Shown: positions 26,228 through 36,237 of the stretch, in pieces
How positions within the stretch are numbered: the stretch's first letter is position 1
Layout of the letters: each line of letters starts with the position of its first letter
NCBI GenBank assembly: GCA_040954595.2
Contig: CM082582.2
Span: 4,154,001 to 4,218,000, forward strand
Reading direction: 5' to 3'
From: Balanoglossus misakiensis
Taxonomy: Eukaryota > Hemichordata
DNA: 64,000 nucleotides
Notes under the pieces: generated by a model
Told to the model about the DNA's origin: nothing
The model's input: the letters and a program-made list of their open reading frames with translations, nothing else
Databases searched by the model: none
Program-made: the position numbers and the translations under genes

Positions 26228-29200
26228 GTGAGTTCCACCATCTTTTAAACCCCAGTTCCCAGCGCAAAATCAATGGCCTACATAATCCGCCGTGTTTGCT
26301 TTGCCTATACATACACTTACCAGGCAGGATTACGACATGTTTTTTTTGTGTGTCGACCTGTCTGTTTACGTAGTCATCTCAGATTTGGCTGAGAACCAAA
26401 GCAGCTAGCTAGGATTTACTATTTTTTTTTCAGTCTTTAAATTGTTCCATTAAGCTTAATTCTGCTGGGGGTAACTAGGTCTATGCATATTTTATGGACA
26501 AATGGTTTTGATTAAAGCAACATAAGTGAAGTCATACAAGTGCGCTTTGCTCTAAACCAATCTAGCCGGAGCTGTGATACTCTTTTGAATTGAGGGGATT
26601 TGGTGCATGTAAAGGTGGTAGCTTGCTTTGGATAAGCAGGAAGTGTAGGAACATGGGTATCAGACTGCCCATGAGTGAACCAAGCAGGTGGATTCAACAA
26701 CGTGCGCTAATATTAAGTTTACATTATTAACATGACATAATGGAGAGATGTGCAAATCCAGCTGTACAGGCTTCCATGGCAGTTTATTATCGAACGATGA
26801 TTTTCGCCGAGAAAATGTCTTTTGTTTGGCGCTGCAAATTGCTACAAGGTGGAGCAGGTGATTTTTGGCTGTGTGGTGGGGTTCGTAATTGTAGATTGGT
26901 GGGGGAAAACTAATAAGAATGTTGCAAGGTCAGGTTTGAGACTGGAGGGGGGGGGGGGGTATATTGTGTGAATGGGGTCTGCACCTGCATATTTACACTG
27001 TTAGCTGTGTGTGTGTTCAACAAGAATAGAAATGGAGAGTAGGATGGACGTAACATGTTAAACATTGGCATGGGTGCTGATGCGCTCTGCCATTGACAGA
27101 ATAGATAATGATTGCCTCACATTTAGCCTGGCCCTGCTGAGACAAAAGAAGAGTGGGTAAATTGGTTACAGTTTGACAAAAGAGTGGGTTTTTTTTCAGT
27201 GCTGTACGTATAGCGTGGCAGTGTATATACACTGAAGTAGAATTATCTAACAGATGGTGTGAGACTCACATATGCCATGTGGATGGTGTCTGTTCCGAAT
27301 GCTCCAATTAAACCTCCAACCGCCAGTTTGCAAATAAATATAAGCTTCCATCCAGGAATTAGAGCTAAAAGCGACCATCCAGGAAAATTATTGTAGATTT
27401 TCTGATACAGAGCTGTTTTTTTTTGGCTGGGTAATTTACACCCAAATCTGTGCAGATGGATGAGAATTTCATTAAGCAATATAATGGATGTTTGGCAGAG
27501 CAACACCTGATCACAGTTTCTGTTTTCTCATGTACCGCTGTTGGCTACAATGTACATGTATGCTTGGCCTATCACAAATCCCCACTGTACTGCAGTGTAA
27601 TAATACAACGACATTTTTTGTCACTCACATCAAGCTGAATATCGGCGTAAAATTTATGAGAGTCAAGCGATGCGATATTAAACTTAACAGATGGGAGTAT
27701 ATTTTGTTAAAAAGAAAAAACAGCCCAGCTAGCAGCCGTCGCATTGTAGAGATTCTGTAGCCATCAAAAAGTAGGGTGCGCAACCCTGTCCCCCCTTAGT
27801 GCAGATGGGAGAATTTACGCGGGCATATACACAGCCAGCACTATGCACGATGAATACCAGCAATAGTCTCACATCTTCTAAACCCGTATGCATTGTCAAG
27901 AAAGGTGCAAGGTGGTGGAATAGTTTGCCAGGGCGCTCATAGCTGCTGGTAAACTAAAGCCTGTATTGGTTAAAGGTTATCAACAATATGCTGGCAATGT
28001 TCGGAAGGGCAAAGAAATTAGACGCAGAGGCAGCTGATTGTCTCTGTGTCAAGCGAATCTTCATTCACCTTTAATATTCACAATTACAAAGAGTACACAC
28101 ATTTTCCAATGAAAGTCATAGGGGCAACTGATAAATAAAATCTATCAAAATACAAAGATAACCAGAAAAATAATGAAGATATGATGCCCTAGGGATAGAA
28201 AGTCTCCTAGGGGAGAAGTACAATGGATAGGAAAACAAGTTTAACAGCTTGTATGTAAAAGTAGTAAAAAAGAAAAAAAATTCAAAATAGATAATAAATG
28301 TTAGCTATGAAGCTATAGAGATGCTACTAGATGTCAGCATTGCTTTCCCATCGACCAATTCTGTTAAATTTCAATATACATGTACTAGTTATACAGAAAA
28401 TGAAAAATGTGTGTTGAACAAAAGCCTCTATATGGAAAGTAGTTTTTGGTGTGTTTCATTTAAAAAAAATTAAAACGGCTAACGAGAGCACAGCATGTAA
28501 GGGGTTTGTGAATTTCCCACAGGAAAAGCAACTGACAGTGTCAGTGGTGTAGCCATCGGTGATGTCAATTCTTCGACTCTCTGTGTAAAGAACAAATAAA
28601 ACAGGAGGTTGAAAAATTAACCATTATTAGAGGGGCTGTGGTGCAGTATGTTGTGAAACCCACACCTGCAGTTAAACTATAGAAGAAAAGATAGCCATTA
28701 AAAATATGCCGTGAAAATTGAAATGTGTTCCATTTTGACTCAATGACAACTATTTTTAGTTGTAGGTCTGCCACGGTTGTATGTTTACATTCACCTGTTG
28801 GAAATATGGGGTTGGTCTGTGTATATTTTTTAAAAAGGGGTTGATAAAGCCTGCATGTTTGATGTGTCATATCTATGTGTGACTGTGTTTATTGAATTGG
28901 TCTGAGACAGGTGATAGCAAGGACCCTTTTCCCATTTCATAATTAGGTATAAATTATTCAAGTCATCATATAAATGATAGCTTAGTAGGAAACTTTTTCA
29001 GTGTCTCTATGGTTACTTAATTTTTAATTGATAAGGGGAACACCTGCATTTTACCACGTCTAGCCAGCTTGTGTGCAGCACATGCAGTATTACGAACCCT
29101 ACACAAATACACACAGGCTGTTCTTCCCCCAACGTGTATGCTAGCAGTCTCTCTCCTTTTACTCATTCCACACACAACACATGTAATATAGAGGGCAGTA

Positions 29201-32200
29201 TATTACTACTTTCTGTTTGCAGTCTTGAAATTCACAATTTCAACGTACAGGAAAAATTGATGCAGAAAAAAATCTAGGCATAATTGCAAGCAATTTGAAA
29301 TAATTAATGTGTACTTCATATTTCATGGATCTAAATATTGGATATCAAATCTGATCTCAGAAATTAAAAAAAATAGAAATGGATAAAAACTGTGAGGTCA
29401 GATTGTGTGATACAAAATATGCATATTCACTCATATCATGTATTTCACATTTTAAATTTATGTGATGCAAATTTCTCTTCACTAAGCTGATATTTATATT
29501 TAATTCTCACTTATTAAAATGATGGTTCCTCAAAACCCTGCATGTCAGGATATCAGCTGCTCATGTAAATATGTTTGATAATGTGAACACAGAATGTTGT
29601 CCTTATAGACACAAGGGATCTAGTTTGAAAATTGACTGAAGTGGATATGTACATGTGTCTCGTGTCGTGCTGCTATAAATACAGTCGATTGGTGATTGTA
29701 ACAATGGCCAGAACTACGCATGAAACTGTCTATTGTTTGTGAGGGGTTAGCTAAGATTCTGTCAAACATGAGGGCTTGCAACCATGCACTTACTGCAAAT
29801 GACCACCTTTGTTGAATATTCATCAATAAGTCCCTCATCCAGCATTGGAGTGGTGCTGGTACACGACTGCAATGAAATGGGCCTCCAATTGCAAATTTAT
29901 GATTATTAAAACACACTCAAGTGTGAATGCCAGTAGAGGAATAGACAAACACCATCATGTCATCAATTTGAATTTAGACTAGCTGAAATATTGCATGCAA
30001 GCTTTACATAAACTGAATGCAGGTCATAATCTAAATTGACAATATGAAGAGAGGTCTTCAATCTGTCCACATTGCGACCAAAGAATTATTTCAACCAGCA
30101 GAAAAAGAGGGTTCCTTGTAATTAACATAATTATTCACGCAATGTTTGTGAGCGATGGAAAAAAAAATACCCAAGCTAGGTGAATGTTATTATGCAGGTC
30201 TGATAGAGACATGAAGTTTGCATTTTAAATGTATTTGACAATTTTTTTTTCTTGAATTTTAGGTTCCATTGTAAATGGATTACATTCACCAAACAGCGTG
30301 AATGGAACACCGTCACCACCAAATTCCATGGCTAATTCTGTCACTGCGAATCAAGAGCTACCGCCGGCGTGCGGCGCTAGGCAGCTCAGTAAATTGAAAC
30401 GATTCCTGACGACACTGCAGCAGTTTGGGACGGATATTTCCCCCGAGATCGGCGAGAGAGTCCGGAGTCTGGTCATGGCTCTTGTGGTGAGTATTTCATT
30501 TCTGTCCTTTTTACCATCCTTCCATCTCTGTGTCTGCATATATGTCCAGTCATTAGTTTCTATACGTAGTTGTCGATCCTGAAGTTACCCTCTCGCCTGG
30601 TGTAGACACTCAGAGTGGGGGGACAATCCCATGATACTTTGCCAAAATCAGAATTATCTGGGTACCCAGTAGAAAACCTACAACCCGGCTAATAATAACC
30701 ATGAGCAAAGAATTGTTTGTGCAAATGCAACCATCTGTCTAGAGATAGCGGTACCCCCTTCTCTTGTAAGGTTAGCAAGATACCCTTCCCTCACCTAGCG
30801 TCAAACAAACAATCTAAAAATACAACTGAAAATTAACAGAATTGAGTTCAAAGTTTAGACCTTGGAACATGAGCTGGAATTGTTGTTGAATTTAACCCCT
30901 TCTCCACTATGGTTCAGTCCAAACCCATTGTTTTCTACAGTAAGGTTGGACCTTTATAGAGGGAACTGGGGGTGAAAGGGATAATAAAATTTCCCTCTTA
31001 AGTCTTTTCATTGTTTCACCATTCCATGGTACCAGTAGTTTATTATGGTCACAACTAATTGATATTGAGTAATCAGAACAATATTACATGCAAGAAATTG
31101 AATGGTTATGTAAACATTGCATAGTTAAAATTACCCAAATTATCATAGTCGCCAGCAGAAATCATATGGAAGTATCATGAACAAACAACAGGTGAAAACT
31201 TCCATACAGCTATAAAGGTCTAATTTAAATTTAAAACCTTGTTATCTTCACAACATAACGAAACACTGAGAAAGTTGAGTACCTACTTATTTTTTGCATT
31301 TGAGTTGAGGAAAAAATACCTCGAGAGAAATTAGATTTTGATTTTTATTTGTCCTAGTACACAAATTAAGTTCTGTATATATTGTACATATTTCAAAGGT
31401 CACTGTTCATGTTAATGTAAAGCATTTTGGCACACAAGGCTGGAGGCCTGCAGTGCATTCTGAATAAATTATTATTATTATTATTATTATAAAGGTCTAA
31501 TATTGCTTTAGATATTAAGCAGAATTATATTATACCAGTATATTGATGGTGTAAATCACGCTATTTGATTGGTCGAGACACGACACGTGACCGTGATATA
31601 TTAGCCATATACCACAGTCATATATCATAGTTAAAGAAAATGCCTTTTTAAAATGTTTTATGCAAAGTTTCAATATACTGGCATAATATAATAGCAATAA
31701 AACACCCCCAGCCATGGTATACCACTCGATTTTGACCAGTTCAACTCCATATACGCACTCGCTATCGCTCGTGCGTATATGTCGTGAACTGGTCAAAATC
31801 TCGTGATATACCATGGCTGGGGGTGTTTTATTGCTTAAATATGCAACCAAATTGATATGAAATATTGACCAAAATTTTTGTAGAATTCCGACAGATTTCT
31901 GTAGAATTTTCTTAAGGGATACTTACATTGCATTTGTTGTGCCTACTCAACAGAACAATCAGCTATCAGTGGAAGAATTTCACAATAAACTTCAGGAAGC
32001 CACCAATTTTCCTCTCAGACCGTTCGTTATTCCCTTTTTGAAGGTGAGTAAGATCTTTCTGTGCAGATATTGATGTGCCTTCTAGATATGAATTTTGTAC
32101 GGTCCAAATAGCAACATTACAATATGCCATCAGAAGTACATGTACTATAAATCATGAAACTCATTGCTCACAGACGGACACAAACTTTGGAAACATGAAA

Positions 32201-32672
32201 CAATTTCGTCTGGCTCTTTCATAACTCCAAGCACTAAGATTGTATTATCTGACTTACTAACAGTAATAGGAAAGCCACTGTCAAAAATATTAACTTATAT
32301 GTACCTCCTTTTGAACATGTCCATGTGTTCTAAGTATATTTTAATTTGATTGACAGGCTAATCTCCCATTGCTACAACGTGAATTGATGCATTGTGCACG
32401 TATGGCTAAGATGACACCTCACCAGTATTACAGCCAACATGAACATTTATTACTAGATACCAAAGCATCACCTGTGGACTCATCAGATATCCTTATGGAA
32501 GTCAATGAAAACGGTAAAAGGAGAACACCAGAAAGGTAAATAAGTTAGCAGTCTATAATGAGGTACATGTAGTAAAGACAAACTTTGCCTGTAAAGTTTT
32601 CATGGAATCAAGATTTGTAGTAATATTTGTAGGTTACAATAAGGTGATCATCATCATCATCACCACCACAAC

Positions 32673-32722
<50 letters not shown>

Positions 32723-35700
32723 CCACCACCATCATCATCATCATCATCATCGCCACCACAACCATCATCATCTACAATGTATATTCAGAACTTTAGGCCG
32801 TTCTTATCACCATATATAGGCATATGTAAATTATGGATGATTGTCTGCCTGTAAGTTTAAAACATTTTCTTTGTTTGATTGATATACAGAGTGAGTGGCA
32901 CAGCTAAAGAGAATGGCAGAGAACCTTTGCAAGAGCAGCATCTGGCCAAACGCCACTGTACAGTCAGTCCCAGCAATGCAAGCAGGTCAAGCCCAAGCAG
33001 TACCATGAACCACCACGGACCCACAGCGCCACACCCCATCCGCATGGAAGATCTGGCCCATGCTAGAGAGATGAGAGAGCGAGAACTGAGAGAGCGGGAA
33101 TTGAGGGAACGCGATCTTCGGGAGAGAGAGATGAGGGAATTCAGATTTGAAAGAGACAGAGAAAGACATCATCCCATTGGTAAGACAACTAACATTATTA
33201 GGTTTATTGGGGGAGGCCCTCTGACATGACTGAACAAACTGGTATGGAATCCACAAATTATAGAACTGTCCACTCCCCTGAGGTCTCTATATTCGTTCAC
33301 AGTCTGAGTACAAATAATGAGCAATGACATTTCCAGAGATTTAGTAGGGAGTCAGTAACATAGGCCAACTCATTTTCTTGTGGACCTAAAAATTTAAATT
33401 TGTGATGCACCAGAAGACAATATGCAAATGCATGGTCCTTAAACTCTCTACCCCTTTTCCTTGTATTTGGTTTCACTAATTCTATTGAAAACAATGGGGT
33501 TCAACCATAATGTGGTGTTAACAGGGTGTACGCTCTCTCTCTCTGTTTGATTCCAGCTGCAGGGGGGATACACAATCGTGAGACAATCCATCCATCAACA
33601 GACTACACAGGGTTTGATGACAGAGTAGAAGATGATTGGAAACATGTAGATACAGTAAGTAGTCACCCAAACTTTCTTATAAAAGATTAGTGGTTTGGAC
33701 AGTGTCTTGTGAAAAGATGATTGTGAAAAACCAGTAAATTAAAATATTAATTGAAAAGGGTGAGGTGTGTATATACTGTAAGAGAAGTTGTATCAGCCAT
33801 GGTATTCTGTATTGTGTAATATTGTAGTATTAGGCAATCCTGCAATTACACAAGACATATACCGGTACTATCAGTTGTATTTTGAACTCTTTCAGATTCC
33901 CTCCCTCGTCACCTAGACGATGATAAAATCTGAAAGTCCCTGTCATTTCCAGTATCATACGTTGTACTTCATGAATTCCCTTCATAAAATCAATTCATAA
34001 CTGGAAATGTTGCTTGTACTTCTAGATGCTGCAATGTATCATGGGAATGGTCGAGAAAACAAAACGTGCAATAGCTGTTTTGCATCAGCGTAGTTTACAG
34101 GACAGAGAGGAATTAGCATTATGGGTACGCAGACATGCAGAAGGGGCTGAACATGACATGAAGAAACGTGCGGGTGAAATGATGGCTCATACCATCAGAC
34201 AGACGGAGGACAGAGTTTCTGAAGTGAAAAGGAGAGCAGGTAATTCATCATTCTTATTTTTGAACTTAATTAATTAAGGGAAGACCGCTGTTAACACAGT
34301 GTTATAAGAAACCCCCTAAAAAACAATCTGTTGCATCACAGATTACTGTAGCTGGTGAAAGTAAGTGCTTGCCGTGATGTAAATTCTAAATGGTTTCGTT
34401 TTAGCAGATTTTGATTTGATGTGGGTGGATGAAGAGGGAAATTTTACAGATTCATTTCTAGCAGTCTTTTCTTATTTAATTGGAATTATTTGTATCAGAA
34501 AGGAGTTCTCATTTCTTTGACCTGATGTCAGGATACAGTGCATTAAAAAGCAAAATATCTGGTGATATTTGTCAGACTGTGTATTTGATTGTCTACACAC
34601 ACTGTAGTGCATGTTTAATAAAAAAAGCACAAACTTGGTGTGTCACATCATGTCATGTCGTTGTGACGTGTCGTGTTGTGTCCAGGCCTGATCAAACACT
34701 TTTCCATTTTGCGAATTTTTTTCATTTCTGGTCAAGGAAACACGTTTGAGCATGTAGAAGCAGTGTTGTAGTCAGGTGCCTACAGAATATTTATACAGAT
34801 TTAGACAGCCACTGCTATTTTGATCTGTATTCTAGATTTATATAGCATGAGTGTAATCAGACAGATCTGTACATGTTTTCTGTTATCGTATGTGATAAAC
34901 TCCAAATGAAAGAGAGACATTAGCTTTGTAGTAGGTGAAATGTTAGATCCAAAACAAATCGCGATATATTTTGAGATCGTACATTAAAATTATAGCAGAT
35001 GTAAAAATTACAGTTAACGTTTTCAGGCAACCAGTATCTATCTTTTTGGTATAAATCTACTACTGTTAGCTACCATGTAGTTTTTCATTAATCTGTAGAC
35101 TGAAAATGTGAAAAGGAAATATCAGGGAAGATTGACCTAAAAATTCAAAATATTTTAAATTTAGTCAGTCTATGGTTCAAAGCAGTCATTTTCAGTGTTT
35201 CAATTGAATTAATGTATTTAGCATGTTGAGCTAGCTTGTTCCAGCATTTAAATTTCAAAAAAGAAGTTAATTTCTTATCTAAATTTGAAGACTTGATGTT
35301 TGGAGCGTGCATTATGGTAATGTTAACATGATGTTATGACTGACGGTCAGTTTTGGTTTCTACAGAAGAAGCTGTGAATGAAGTGAAGCGACAGGCTGTG
35401 GCAGAACTGCAGAAAGCTGTGGCTGCAGCAGAACAGAAAGCCAACGAACTTGTAGCAGCCGAGAGAGCTAAACTGGAGAGGGCAGTGTCCGAGGCCAAGA
35501 AACAAGCTTACGAGGAAGCCAATGCAACGATAAACAACCAGGATGACACCAGCGAAGTAAGTCTAGGAAATATAAAATCAGATTGCTCAGAACAATATGT
35601 TTTTGCTGTTGCAAGAAGTTTCTCTTTGAATTTAATACTCAAACAGTTTCATTGATATATGCAGAATCTTTGGAACAATTGAAGACAAACATTCAATAAT

Positions 35701-36237
35701 TGAAATACTGTAGTATTTTTGCTTACCAGAAGCAAAACTTGAACTGATGAAGTGTTGTTATTGTTGACATCTCACCAAGATCAAGGAATTGTTTGCCTAC
35801 CGTAAAAGGTCTCCATGAAATTTTAATAGCCAAATGCAAAACATATGAAACTAGTCGCAGCACATCCCCTTAACAGTTGTCCAATCCCGAAAATGATATT
35901 ATGATGTCACTTAGCGTAGACCGATCCCTCTGCTTCACAGAGTTGCTGGAACTGCGGACGCAAAGCCAACGAGACGTGCAGTGGGTGCAATACAGCCAGA
36001 TACTGCGGTTCCTTCTGTCAGCACAAGGACTGGGAGAACCATCACAGGATGTGCGCTCAAGTACAGGCGCAGCAGCAGGCCGGTTCGGGTGACGCTGCCA
36101 ACCCGGTGACCACCGCCGCCCCCACCACCACCACCACGCCGCCATCCATCGCTACGAGTCCGGCCGGATCCAACGCAAACAGTGCGTCCCGATCGAGTAC
36201 CCCAGCACTGGCCAGTGCCACCGAGTCCACGCGTTAA
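26077..36237 (+). CDS. CBFA2T: CBFA2T/MTG/ETO (nervy) family transcriptional corepressor, nine exons
   Basis: Joined coding exons: 26077-26227, 30263-30486, 31954-32043, 32357-32535, 32890-33179, 33557-33654, 34026-34239, 35366-35556, 35941-36237. All junctions are GT-AG and the frame closes exactly at 577 codons plus TAA. Known family role: nuclear scaffold that DNA-bound factors (bHLH/E proteins, zinc-finger repressors) use to recruit histone deacetylases and NCoR/SMRT. Domains: NHR1/TAFH about 84-180; NHR2 oligomerisation helix about 337-385; NHR3 about 410-465; MYND zinc finger 481-517 with all eight ligands (C481, C484, C492, C495, C501, C505, H513, C517). The N-terminus is Ser/Pro/Gln-rich and the tail Thr/Ser/Pro-rich. 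Met at 26077 matches the conserved MPDSP start region of vertebrate members, but the exon opens at an acceptor (26060), so a longer N-terminus from an upstream exon is possible. Domain identity is near certain; the 5' end is not. Confidence 0.95.
26228..30262 (+). other. Intron A-B (4.0 kb), nothing else recognised
   Basis: Bounded by GTGAGT and a T-rich tract ending in TTTTAG. No additional exon, RNA gene or intact transposon seen. A run of G lies near 26947-26959 and CA-rich pieces near 29100-29180. Short open frames on both strands lack motifs. Confidence 0.75.
30263..30486 (+). CDS. CBFA2T: MTG corepressor exon B (start of NHR1/TAFH)
   Basis: Encodes residues 51-125. After a Ser/Pro/Asn-rich linker it reads [17 protein letters not shown] and [14 protein letters not shown], the diagnostic first half of the TAFH/NHR1 domain that binds activation domains such as those of E proteins. 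Acceptor TTTTAG, donor GTG|GTGAGT, phase 1 in and phase 0 out. This segment is almost unchanged across animals, and it fixes the gene family by itself. Confidence 0.96.
31225..31487 (+). mobile_element. 5'-truncated LINE 3' end with (ATT)n tail and 14-bp target duplication
   Basis: TATAAAGGTCTAAT stands at both 31211-31224 and 31488-31501. The insert ends in GGCTGGAGGCCT, then AATAAA and an (ATT)n tail. The 3' end resembles that of the larger LINE at 53262-55674 (GGCCGGAGGCCT, then AATAAA and a TATTC-type tail), so both probably belong to related LINE families whose enzyme recognises this 3' stem. No coding part remains. Confidence 0.8.
31524..31840. mobile_element. Foldback element 1, long palindrome 31693-31835
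   Basis: The first 42 bp are repeated exactly at 63959-64000 at the window edge, so it is a dispersed repeat. A module with TTTGATTGGTCGAG and ACACGTGACC is followed by a palindrome of 143 bp: the left arm starts AGCAATAAAACACCCCCAGC and the right arm ends GCTGGGGGTGTTTTATTGCT. Around the centre, CACTCG, CTATCG and CTCGTG stand in a nested arrangement like that of the elements near 42.0 and 47.9 kb. The arms themselves differ from those elements. The open frame on the minus strand here is incidental. Confidence 0.8.
31954..32043 (+). CDS. CBFA2T: MTG corepressor exon C (NHR1 middle)
   Basis: Thirty codons, residues 126-155, [20 protein letters not shown] through RPFVIPFLK, phase 0 at both ends, acceptor CAACAG and donor AAG|GTGAGT. 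Matches the conserved helix pair of the TAFH domain; it is too short to stand out as an open frame. Confidence 0.96.
32357..32535 (+). CDS. CBFA2T: MTG corepressor exon D (end of NHR1 and linker)
   Basis: Residues 156-215. [18 protein letters not shown] completes NHR1, then a [12 protein letters not shown] segment and [19 protein letters not shown], a linker motif conserved with vertebrate members. Acceptor TTGACAG, donor AG|GTAAAT, phase 2 out (Arg215 split). The intron before it, 32044-32356, is 313 bp and holds nothing recognised. Confidence 0.95.
32536..32889 (+). other. Intron D-E with a long ATC/ACC microsatellite
   Basis: A 354-bp intron, of which about 32646-32773 is (ATC)n interrupted by ACC units and ACAACC. 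The acceptor is ATATACAG|AGTG. The microsatellite gives open frames of Ile or Thr that are not genes. Confidence 0.85.
32646..32773. repeat. (ATC)n/(ACC)n microsatellite
   Basis: More than thirty ATC triplets with two islands of ACC triplets inside an intron; triplet length is probably polymorphic. No coding role, since it is spliced out. Confidence 0.95.
32890..33179 (+). CDS. CBFA2T: MTG corepressor exon E (linker with Arg-Glu repeat)
   Basis: Residues 216-311 plus one base. It starts [13 protein letters not shown], matching the KENG..REPL linker of vertebrate MTGs, then [10 protein letters not shown] and a Ser-rich stretch. From about residue 273 to 308 there is a charged repeat built of RERELRERE and [10 protein letters not shown] units. 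Vertebrate members have only a sparser His/Arg/Asp-rich segment at this place. The repeat may lengthen the helix leading toward NHR2 or act as a flexible charged linker. Donor ATTG|GTAAGA, phase 1 out. Confidence 0.93.
33557..33654 (+). CDS. CBFA2T: MTG corepressor exon F (entry to NHR2), tandem acceptor
   Basis: Residues 312-344, ending [13 protein letters not shown], which corresponds to the start of the NHR2 oligomerisation helix. The polypyrimidine tract ends CCAG|CTGCAG|GGG: AG at 33555-33556 and again at 33561-33562, six bases apart, so both acceptors keep the frame and differ by two residues (AAGG against GG). I use the first. Donor ACA|GTAAGT, phase 0 out. Confidence 0.92.
33655..34025 (+). 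other. Intron F-G, nothing recognised
   Basis: 371 bp between GTAAGT and CTTCTAG. It contains a small inverted pair TTTCAGATT/AATCTGAAA near 33892-33935, otherwise ordinary intron sequence. The intron before it (33180-33556, 377 bp) likewise shows nothing beyond a CTCTCT tract next to the acceptor. Confidence 0.75.
34026..34239 (+). CDS. CBFA2T: MTG corepressor exon G (NHR2 core)
   Basis: Residues 345-415. [19 protein letters not shown] and [11 protein letters not shown] are the amphipathic NHR2 helix through which MTG proteins tetramerise and bind partners. It runs straight into an Arg/Lys/Glu-rich helical segment ([13 protein letters not shown]) with no long disordered insert; vertebrate MTGs have several tens of residues between NHR2 and NHR3, so this protein is shorter here. 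Donor GCAG|GTAATT, phase 1 out. Confidence 0.95.
34240..35365 (+). other. Intron G-H (1.1 kb), nothing recognised
   Basis: Bounded by GTAATT and GGTTTCTACAG. No transposon, RNA gene or extra exon recognised on either strand. If the NHR2-NHR3 linker exon of vertebrates has a counterpart it would be here, but I could not find one. Confidence 0.65.
35366..35556 (+). CDS. CBFA2T: MTG corepressor exon H (NHR3)
   Basis: Residues 416-479. [19 protein letters not shown] followed by [17 protein letters not shown] is the conserved NHR3 coiled coil, and it ends NNQDDTSE just ahead of the zinc finger. Acceptor TTCTACAG, donor GAA|GTAAGT, phase 0 out. Confidence 0.96.
35941..36237 (+). CDS. CBFA2T: MTG corepressor last exon (MYND zinc finger and C-terminus)
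   Basis: Residues 480-577 and TAA at 36235-36237. [20 protein letters not shown] starts a MYND finger with spacing C-x2-C-x7-C-x2-C-x5-C-x3-C-x7-H-x3-C. In this family the finger (NHR4) contacts NCoR/SMRT. A QAQQQAG run and a Thr/Ser/Pro-rich tail with a poly-Thr stretch follow. The exon is GC-richer than its surroundings. Acceptor CTTCACAG; intron 35557-35940 holds nothing else. Confidence 0.97.
   Translation, partial: SCWNCGRKANETCSGCNTARYCGSFCQHKDWENHHRMCAQVQAQQQAGSGDAANPVTTAAPTTTTTPPSIATSPAGSNANSASRSSTPALASATESTR

Larger units (their letters stand above)
30487..31953 (+). other. Intron B-C (1.5 kb) carrying a LINE tail and a foldback element
   Basis: Donor GTGAGT, acceptor CTCAACAG. Inside lie the 263-bp LINE 3' fragment (31225-31487, with 14-bp target duplication) and the foldback repeat beginning at 31524. 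The rest shows nothing recognised. Confidence 0.85.

Noticed and set aside
32602-32796. 64-aa frame of mostly Ile
   Set aside because: It is the ATC microsatellite in an intron of the corepressor gene.
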